Positions 36,053-42,036 of a stretch of 64,000 nucleotides of DNA are shown in pieces (the stretch's first letter is position 1; every line of letters starts with the position of its first letter). The stretch covers positions 1 to 64,000 of the forward strand of contig CANQFZ010000003.1 of assembly GCA_947600065.1 (NCBI GenBank), read 5' to 3'. A program made the position numbers and the translations under genes. Below the pieces are notes generated by a model. It saw only the letters and a list, made by a program, of their open reading frames with translations, was not told the DNA's origin and searched no databases. The DNA is from an uncultured Clostridia bacterium (lineage in GTDB: Bacteria; Bacillota; Clostridia; Oscillospirales; Ruminococcaceae).

Positions 36053-36483
36053 TATCAATAGGCTGCGACCACGGCGGTTATGAGCTGAAGCTCGCCATAA
36101 TCGAACATCTGAAAGAAAGGAACATTGAGTTTATAGACTGCGGATGTGACGGCGAAAAAGCAGATTATCCCGATATCGCCGAAAAGACCTGCAAAAAGGT
36201 AACGGGCGGCGAGTGCGATAAGGCGATACTTGTCTGCGGAACGGGAATAGGAATGTCAATGGCGGCAAACAAAATAAAGGGTATACGCGCGGCAGTCTGC
36301 TCCGACTGGTATTCTGCAAAATATACGCGCCTGCATAATGACGCAAATGTTCTTTGTCTTGGCGGCAGAGTGTTGGGCGCAGGACTTGCAATTGAGCTTG
36401 TGGACATTTTTCTCGATACGGAATTTGAACAGGGAAGACACTGTGCGAGAGTTGAAAAAGTTATGAAACTGGAGGATAAATAA
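36049..36483 (+). CDS. rpiB: Ribose-5-phosphate isomerase B
   Basis: 144-residue RpiB/LacAB-family sugar isomerase interconverting ribose-5-P and ribulose-5-P. The N-terminal GCDHGGYELK holds the phosphate-handling Asp7/His8, and Cys63 in LVCGTGIGMS is the catalytic base. YPDIA and NDANVLCLGGR are also typical. It overlaps tsaB and directly abuts upp, pairing ribose phosphate supply with a PRPP-using enzyme. Confidence 0.95.
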   Translation: MISIGCDHGGYELKLAIIEHLKERNIEFIDCGCDGEKADYPDIAEKTCKKVTGGECDKAILVCGTGIGMSMAANKIKGIRAAVCSDWYSAKYTRLHNDANVLCLGGRVLGAGLAIELVDIFLDTEFEQGRHCARVEKVMKLEDK

Positions 36484-37125
36484 ATGGAAAATTACAACAA
36501 TGTAGTGCTTTGCGATCATCCGCTCGTTCAGCATAAGCTTTCGCTTCTGCGCGATAAAAACACGGGCTCAAAGGAGTTCCGCGAGCTCGTAAACGAAATT
36601 TCTATGTTCATTTGTTATGAGGCGACGCGCGATCTCCCGTTGAAAGATGTAAGGATAGAAACGCCGCTTGCGCTTGCGGATGCGAAAATTATAAGCGGAA
36701 GAAAGGTAGCTTTTGTTCCGATAATGCGCGCGGGATTGGGAATGGTAGACGGCGCGCTGGCGCTTGTTCCTGCGGCAAAAGTCGGACACGTCGGCATCTA
36801 CCGCGATAAAATGCATGACAACACCGCTACCGAATATTACTGCAAGCTCCCGTTCGATATAGCAAACCGCGAGGTCATCATTATGGATCTTATGCTTGCG
36901 ACAGGCGTTTCGGCGATAAAGACCGTGGAGATAGTTAAAGAAGCAGGCGCGAAGAACATAAAGTTTATGTGCCTTTTGACTTGCCCCGAAGGAATAGAAG
37001 CCTTCCACGAAAAATTCCCCGATATTGAGATTTTCTGCGGAGCGATTGATAAGGGGCTTAACGATGAGCTTTATATTGTTCCGGGTATTGGCGACGGTTC
37101 TGACAGACTTTTCGGTACAAAATAA
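36484..37125 (+). CDS. upp: Uracil phosphoribosyltransferase
   Basis: 213-residue salvage enzyme converting uracil and PRPP to UMP. VPIMRAGLGMVDG (78-90) and the PRPP loop MDLMLATGVSA (134-144) identify it. The loop reads GVSA where most Upp proteins have GGSA, a mild deviation. C-terminal YIVPGIGDGSDRLFGTK is canonical. It is the last gene of the fhs-tsaE-tsaB-rpiB-upp run and ends before a terminator. Confidence 0.96.
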   Translation: MENYNNVVLCDHPLVQHKLSLLRDKNTGSKEFRELVNEISMFICYEATRDLPLKDVRIETPLALADAKIISGRKVAFVPIMRAGLGMVDGALALVPAAKVGHVGIYRDKMHDNTATEYYCKLPFDIANREVIIMDLMLATGVSAIKTVEIVKEAGAKNIKFMCLLTCPEGIEAFHEKFPDIEIFCGAIDKGLNDELYIVPGIGDGSDRLFGTK

Positions 37126-37154
37126 AATTGATTTACCAATAATAAAAAAGGACA

Positions 37155-37235
37155 ATGCCTTTCTATGACGGAGGACATTTCCCTTATAGAATAGTGTCTC
37201 ATTACCTTAACGGCAATGATGTGGATCTTCAGTAA
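37155..37235 (+). CDS. Possible 26-residue peptide
   Basis: ATG 37155 has AAAGGAC upstream and opens a 26-codon frame (MPFYDGGHFPYRIVSHYLNG, ending NDVDLQ) just before the terminator. It could be a small protein or the tail of a lost gene. Evidence is only the start context and frame. Confidence 0.2.
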   Translation: MPFYDGGHFPYRIVSHYLNGNDVDLQ

Positions 37236-37274
37236 AACACAAACGGCGATCGCGGTGCGGTCGCCGTTTAGTGT
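37236..37274 (+). terminator. Terminator after upp
   Basis: AAACGGCGA (37241-37249) pairs with TCGCCGTTT (37261-37269), extended by ACAC/GTGT with one bulge. The rest of 37275-37371 is AT-rich with nothing further visible. Confidence 0.75.
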
Positions 37275-37371
37275 TATTATCTACTATATACGGCATTGAG
37301 AATAAAATGACATAAAATTCCGTGATTTCCTGAAAATCAGGTTTGATTACATAATCGTCAGTCTAACATGC

Positions 37372-37400
37372 TTGAAAACACTCTTTGAATGTGATAAAAT
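37372..37400 (+). promoter_or_regulatory. Promoter of the M4 metallopeptidase gene
   Basis: TTGAAA (37372-37377) and TAAAAT (37395-37400) with a 17-base spacer. Confidence 0.6.
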
Positions 37401-37463
37401 TTACATTGGATAGGAAAGGTAAGACAACATTCTTATTCAAGTAAATTAAAAAGGAGAAAAAGC

Positions 37464-39992
37464 ATGAAGAAAACAAAGTTTGCCGCGGCGATCACTGCCG
37501 TTATAGCTTCGCTGTTTGTTTTTTCCGCTTCTGCGGAGGAATATTCTGTCAGCGGAACGCTCAGCGCGGACAGCAAAGACGACGCTTCTGCGACGGTGAC
37601 GGCTACTGTTACAAACGATTACTACTACGACGTAGACGGTATCGGCTACAGCGTATCCGTATCGGACAACGCGGTAATAAAGGGAGAAAGCTCCAAGACA
37701 AACGTATCGCTTGACGCGGGCGACAGCGACAGCCTTACTTTTGAGGTAGAACTTACAGGCGAAAACCCCGGTACAGGTTCAGACATCGGCATAGCAGCGA
37801 TAGCGCTTTCCGGTGCAGCTTTATTAGTGATAGGCTTTGCTACAACGAAAAAGAAAAAGCAGCTGCTTTCATTGTTCTTATGTGCAACGATAGCAGGTAC
37901 TGCGACGTTATCATCTTTGCTGCTTACGGCTGACGCCGAAGAGGTTGCCGATAGCGCTTCAAGTCAGGAACTTGAACTGGAACTCGGCGGCGAAAAGGTA
38001 ACAGTAACTCTTGACATTGATGTGCCCGAACAGCCTCAGATACATGACAATTCCGAGGAGGATATAGGGCGGCTCAACGGCGGTAAAGCGACCATTTCAA
38101 GATATTCCGACAGCGGAGATATTTCCTTTATAAACGGCAGATTTACCGACTATAAGGTCACCGATCCCGAGACAGCATTCAATTCTATTGGGGCTGTAGA
38201 TACGCTTCTTAAAAGCAAAGATGTAGTTCTTGCATATTTAAGGACTGACACAGCGGAAAACGGCGACACGTTCTACACCTTTACTCAGATGCAGGGAATA
38301 GCGCAGGTTTCCGACGCTTACATCAAGATAGGCGTTGACAAGGACGGCAATACTATCAGCCTGTCCAGCTCCATTGACCCCGACGCGACCGCGCTTAATA
38401 TTACCGAAGAAGATGTACAGGAAAACTTTGAAAAAGCAAAGGCAGCGGCGGAGAAATATGTTGGGGAACACGGCGGAAAGCTTGTTCCTGCTGATGAACC
38501 CGTTATCGTCCTGCACAAAAACGCTTACATGGCGTCCTGCTTCTTGTTCTATGTAAAGCTTGATGAAGATCCCAATATGCCGAGCGGCACGGAATCTTCG
38601 GGGTATCTTAAGCTGTTTATAGAAACAAAGTCATGCGAAGTATACGACGTTGTTCCGGTAAAGAGCATTGATCTTAATACCTATGAAAATATCGACAACA
38701 GCAAATACTTCGACGTAAAGACCGAGCAAATGGAATTTACCGACTATTACGGTCAGAAAGTAACTCTGCCTGTAGCTAAAAACGACGACGGCTATTACTT
38801 CGTCGATACCGAGCGCAAGATAATTTGCGCGGATTCCTTTAAGACTTTTGATTCTGAAAGCGCGGGGATAAAAGAAGTTGTTCCCGTGGTATTTGCAAGT
38901 GCCGAAGAAGCTCCTGCGCTTCTTGTCACCATATTCAGCAACATGAGAACTATCTATGATTATTATGACGCAAAAGGATTTAAGTCTTTAGACGGCAACG
39001 GACTGCCCTTGCTGCTCGGTTTAGGATTTAATGCGGGATACGGTCAGGACATGGAGAACGCGGCGTTTACCTCGGTATTGAGCGGATTCGGTTGTTTTAT
39101 GTTCGGAAATTATCCAATCAGCGCCTGCTTTGATGTGACCGCCCATGAATATACGCACGGAATAAAAGCATGCCACAACAGCAAAGGCACAAGCATAAAC
39201 AACACAGGTTCTATAGAAGAATCCTATGCTGATATACTCGGCAATCTTATCGAAATGCAGATAGACCCTCCGGGTTGTAATAAAGAAGTATGGTATATCG
39301 GAGAGCAGCAGCTCGGCAAGACAAGCGTTCTGCGCTGTATGTCCGACCCTCATTCCTGCAACCAGCCCGAATATATAGGCGACGTTAATTTCGTAATGAA
39401 CACCAGATATACATCCTCTTTTGTAATTGACGACAGCGGCGGAATCCATGTAAACAACTCCATACTTTCGTTTGTATGCTATCAGATGGATCAAGCGGGC
39501 ATAAGCCTTGAAGATAATTTTGATATATGGGCATACACACTTTATACGGCTGTACCCAACAGCGAATATAAAGATATAGCCGAAATGCTGAAGCTTGCAA
39601 TAGTAAGGCTCGGTTTTGAAGATAAGCTCGATGAGGTAAGCAAGATCCTCGACAAAGCCAACCTCTACGGCGACACCACATCTTGGGACAGCTACGAAAG
39701 ACCCGAAGGCACAGTAAAGATTGAATATAAGCTGGAGAATGTTCCCGAAAACTGCCAGTGGTCGTTAGCTATACAGAAAACGCTCAGCGGCGCAGGCGGC
39801 ATGGTATATGTGACATCCGATAAAAACGACGTTGCAAAGTGCTATACCATGCCCGAAGATCAGACCTCATTGCTTTTGCTGGTATCACTTGACGGAAAAA
39901 CATACTTGTCTTATGTATTCAGCGGCAATTTGAACTCCGATCAGTCGGTGACAATAGACTATAACGAGTTGGATCTTCTGTTTCTTATGTAA
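37464..39992 (+). CDS. M4 (thermolysin-like) metallopeptidase with internal sorting-signal-like segment
   Basis: 842 residues. A cleavable signal (1-24, SASA) and a small Ig-like domain (about 26-98) precede NPGTG (101-105), a hydrophobic segment (108-127) and KKKK, which together look like a sortase sorting signal. The chain then continues through a second hydrophobic segment (134-155) into a propeptide-like region (about 200-420) and the catalytic domain. Zinc residues are His561 and His565 in HEYTH with Glu562 as base, and Glu585 in GSIEESYAD; GGIHVNN supplies the transition-state His. The spacing from His561 to Glu585 equals that of thermolysin. A C-terminal beta domain of about 120 residues follows. 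It is monocistronic. Whether the internal motif is ever used by a sortase is unknown. Confidence 0.9.
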   Translation: MKKTKFAAAITAVIASLFVFSASAEEYSVSGTLSADSKDDASATVTATVTNDYYYDVDGIGYSVSVSDNAVIKGESSKTNVSLDAGDSDSLTFEVELTGENPGTGSDIGIAAIALSGAALLVIGFATTKKKKQLLSLFLCATIAGTATLSSLLLTADAEEVADSASSQELELELGGEKVTVTLDIDVPEQPQIHDNSEEDIGRLNGGKATISRYSDSGDISFINGRFTDYKVTDPETAFNSIGAVDTLLKSKDVVLAYLRTDTAENGDTFYTFTQMQGIAQVSDAYIKIGVDKDGNTISLSSSIDPDATALNITEEDVQENFEKAKAAAEKYVGEHGGKLVPADEPVIVLHKNAYMASCFLFYVKLDEDPNMPSGTESSGYLKLFIETKSCEVYDVVPVKSIDLNTYENIDNSKYFDVKTEQMEFTDYYGQKVTLPVAKNDDGYYFVDTERKIICADSFKTFDSESAGIKEVVPVVFASAEEAPALLVTIFSNMRTIYDYYDAKGFKSLDGNGLPLLLGLGFNAGYGQDMENAAFTSVLSGFGCFMFGNYPISACFDVTAHEYTHGIKACHNSKGTSINNTGSIEESYADILGNLIEMQIDPPGCNKEVWYIGEQQLGKTSVLRCMSDPHSCNQPEYIGDVNFVMNTRYTSSFVIDDSGGIHVNNSILSFVCYQMDQAGISLEDNFDIWAYTLYTAVPNSEYKDIAEMLKLAIVRLGFEDKLDEVSKILDKANLYGDTTSWDSYERPEGTVKIEYKLENVPENCQWSLAIQKTLSGAGGMVYVTSDKNDVAKCYTMPEDQTSLLLLVSLDGKTYLSYVFSGNLNSDQSVTIDYNELDLLFLM

Positions 39993-40028
39993 TATGTTAC
40001 GGCGTGAGTAGAACAATTGAATAAATAG

Positions 40029-40065
40029 AAACCCCGAATCAATTAAAGTTGGTTCGGGGTTTTTG
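40029..40065 (+). terminator. Terminator after the M4 peptidase
   Basis: AAACCCCGAA pairs with TTCGGGGTTT, extended by CAA/TTG, and a T run follows. Confidence 0.88.
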
Positions 40066-40093
40066 TAAATAAATTAGATTATTGAAGAATTAC

Positions 40094-40123
40094 CGCTACC
40101 GAAATCAAAATGTTTCGGTAGCG
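40094..40123. terminator. Hairpin just outside the left inverted repeat
   Basis: CGCTACCGAAA and TTTCGGTAGCG form a perfect 11-base-pair stem with an eight-base loop. Its position 35 bases outside the left inverted repeat would intercept leftward transcripts from the promoter at 40200-40228. No strong T run on the minus strand, so termination is inferred. Confidence 0.6.
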
Positions 40124-40157
40124 AATTTTATCTGTATTTTAATACAAGAACTCATAT

Positions 40158-40184
40158 TTTTCGCAGAACATTCCCTTGTGCGAA
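40158..40184 (+). repeat. Left 27-base inverted repeat (recombinase core-type site)
   Basis: Within it, a nine-base arm TTCGCAGAA, a seven-base spacer CATTCCC and an inverted nine-base arm TTGTGCGAA (one mismatch between arms) form the classic tyrosine-recombinase core-site geometry. The same 27 bases occur inverted at 41484-41510. Confidence 0.85.
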
Positions 40185-40199
40185 TGTCCATTTATATAC

Positions 40200-40228
40200 A
40201 TTATATCACATATTTATATAAATTTCAA
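40200..40228 (-). promoter_or_regulatory. Outward-facing near-consensus promoter inside the invertible segment
   Basis: On the minus strand, TTGAAA (40228-40223) and a perfect TATAAT (40205-40200) are separated by exactly 17 bases. Transcription would start near 40193 and cross the left repeat, going away from the recombinase gene. There is no gene for it to serve in the present orientation. Confidence 0.8.
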
Positions 40229-40307
40229 GCGTTTTGGCGAAAAGTTCTACAAAATTTTTCGGCGGAATTTGTGCAGATTGACGAACGATTTGCCCGTAAA
40301 AATTCTA

Positions 40308-40330
40308 TTTCTGGTCAAAATTCTGGTCAA
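40308..40330 (+). repeat. Arm-type direct repeat, left copy
   Basis: Two tandem TTCTGGTCAA units, 12 bases apart, within a 23-base sequence repeated identically at 41430-41452. It lies 30 bases before the recombinase start and may overlap its promoter (TATGAT at 40337-40342). Resembles arm-type binding sites of Tn916/lambda-class integrases. Confidence 0.75.
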
Positions 40331-40360
40331 TTGTGCTATGATTTTTAAGGAGGTGGTTTT

Positions 40361-41425
40361 ATGTCAAGGCGCGGGGAGAACGTGTTCAAGCGGCGCGACG
40401 GGCGCTGGGAAGCGCGGTATGTTCGTGAAATAACGCTCGACGGCAGGAAAAAATACGGCTCGGTTTACGCGAAAACCTACCGCGAGGTCAAGGAAAAACA
40501 GCGGCTTTTAATCGAACAGCCTCGGCAGGGTTCGCCAAAAATCAGCAGGAAAACGCTTATGCAGATTATGGAAGAATGGCTTAACAGCGCGAAAAATCAG
40601 CTGAAAATCTCGACGTTTCAGAAGTACAACTCGATAATTCAAAATCACATTTCGCAAATCGGAAATTTGCCGATAAAATTCGTGACGAGCGAGGTAATTT
40701 CGCAGTTCACGGACAGCCTGCTTGAACAGCTTTCGCGCGAAACCGCAAACCAAATTTTGATAGTTCTCGGAATGGGTTTCAACTTCGCGAGGGCGCAGTA
40801 CAATGCGGTTTTACCCGATATTCACCTGTTAAAATGCGCGAAACCGAGTGTTCGGGTTTTGTCGGTCACAGAGCAGAATATTCTCGTGAATTATCTGCGG
40901 AGTTGCGGGGATATTTTCGCGTTCGGGGTTCTGCTCGCGCTGTTTACGGGAATGAGGGTGGGCGAAATTTGCGCGCTGAAATGGGAAAACGTTTCGGCTG
41001 AAACTATACGCATTTGCGCGACAATGCAACGGTTGAAAGGCAGTTCGGGCAAGACCGAAATCGTTATTCTGCCGCCGAAAACCGAATGTTCAAACCGCGA
41101 AATTCCGATACCGAAAACGCTTATTTTCGAACTTGAAAACCGCCGAAAAAGCGGCGGGTTTGTGCTTGTGCAGGAGAACGGAAACCCTGTCGAGCCTCGT
41201 CTTTTGCAGAGCAGATTTTCGCGGATTGCGGGGGCTTGCGGGCTGTCGGACGTGCATTTTCACACGCTTCGGCACACGTTCGCGACGAGGTGCGTCGAGG
41301 CGGGCGTGGACGTGAAAACGCTGTCGGAGATACTCGGACATTCCGATGTGAAAACGACGCTTAATCGCTATGTTCACTCGTCGCTGGAACTTAAAAAGAG
41401 CTGTCTGGACAAGCTGACGATTTGA
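40361..41425 (+). CDS. Tyrosine recombinase (phage/Tn916-type integrase family)
   Basis: 354-residue site-specific recombinase. The N-terminal 50 residues (FKRRDGRWEARYV, KKYGSVYAKTYREVK) form an AP2-like arm-binding domain; a helical core-binding domain (about 60-155) and the catalytic domain follow. All active-site residues are intact: Arg199 in TGMRVGE, His301 and Arg304 in HTLRHTF, His327 in LGHSD and the nucleophile Tyr337 in NRYVH. AAGGAGGTG precedes the ATG. The gene is more GC-rich than its surroundings. No excisionase, relaxase or other mobility gene accompanies it, and it lies inside its own candidate sites, which favours a DNA-inversion role. Confidence 0.93.
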   Translation: MSRRGENVFKRRDGRWEARYVREITLDGRKKYGSVYAKTYREVKEKQRLLIEQPRQGSPKISRKTLMQIMEEWLNSAKNQLKISTFQKYNSIIQNHISQIGNLPIKFVTSEVISQFTDSLLEQLSRETANQILIVLGMGFNFARAQYNAVLPDIHLLKCAKPSVRVLSVTEQNILVNYLRSCGDIFAFGVLLALFTGMRVGEICALKWENVSAETIRICATMQRLKGSSGKTEIVILPPKTECSNREIPIPKTLIFELENRRKSGGFVLVQENGNPVEPRLLQSRFSRIAGACGLSDVHFHTLRHTFATRCVEAGVDVKTLSEILGHSDVKTTLNRYVHSSLELKKSCLDKLTI

Positions 41426-41429
41426 GCTG

Positions 41430-41452
41430 TTTCTGGTCAAAATTCTGGTCAA
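41430..41452 (+). repeat. Arm-type direct repeat, right copy
   Basis: Identical 23-base copy of 40308-40330, in the same orientation, starting five bases after the recombinase stop. Two TTCTGGTCAA units at a 12-base period. Confidence 0.75.
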
Positions 41453-41483
41453 ATGCCCGCAAAACCGCATAGCAAAGGCACTT

Positions 41484-41510
41484 TTCGCACAAGGGAATGT
41501 TCTGCGAAAA
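41484..41510 (-). repeat. Right 27-base inverted repeat (recombinase core-type site)
   Basis: Exact reverse complement of 40158-40184, with the same 9-7-9 core geometry. Similarity stops at both ends of the 27 bases. Confidence 0.85.
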
Positions 41511-42036
41511 GTGCGTTGCATTTGGCAGTATCTGTTAAATGTGTCCACATTTGTGCGGTATTATACAAATCGGAGGTAAATTTTCAATGCCTGTTCGATT
41601 TAAATTTTGTCATCAAGAAAATAAACCGAATTGCCGTAAGCGTTAAAAAAACGTTTGTTAATATTTATGAAAAAATTAAATTATAGAATTGTAAAGGTAC
41701 AGCGATTTAATAAAGTTTAGGTATATATTGAATAATATTCGGTAAAATTCAAATTACAGAAATTGAAAGTTACTATGTTATAATATAGTGATAGTACATT
41801 TTTTTTGTTTTTTAGACATTTCGACATTCTTTTTAAAAAATTTTTTCCTTTAGTTTTCTGGCTTTAGTGCTAATAAAAAATTGCGCCTTATATTTTATAG
41901 TTATGTTCGGCTTGTCCACGCGCTTTTTGTTTTGCGGGAATTTTGCGCGTTAATATAAAATGTACCGCAATGAAAGTTTTTCGATAATATGATTATTTAG
42001 CAACTATTTTTTATTTTTACTGAAAAGAGGAAAATT
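41511..42036 (+). promoter_or_regulatory. 526-base AT-rich leader with possible extended -10 promoter
   Basis: No convincing gene. TG-T-TATAAT at 41776-41784 is an extended -10 element without a good -35, so a resident promoter for the LRR gene is possible but weak. GGAGG with a 19-codon frame occurs near 41570-41650; I do not regard it as a gene. No strong terminator is seen, so transcripts entering from the invertible segment could reach 42037. Confidence 0.4.

Larger units (their letters stand above)
40158..41510. mobile_element. Candidate invertible segment (tyrosine-recombinase promoter switch)
   Basis: A 1,353-base unit bounded by perfect 27-base inverted repeats. It contains a single tyrosine recombinase gene, direct 23-base arm-like repeats on both sides of that gene, and an outward promoter next to the left repeat. 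The gene is richer in GC than the AT-rich DNA around it. No target-site duplication is visible outside the repeats, which argues against a simple transposon. The layout fits a self-contained inversion switch; an integrase remnant is the alternative. Confidence 0.65.

Noticed and set aside
40158-41510. Complete integrative element or prophage
   Set aside because: Only the recombinase is present: no excisionase, relaxase, replication or phage genes, and no target-site duplication outside the repeats.
41578-41640. Short frame with GGAGG upstream in the leader of the LRR gene
   Set aside because: Only 19 codons, strongly basic with no hydrophobic or conserved pattern; the AT-rich leader makes such frames common.
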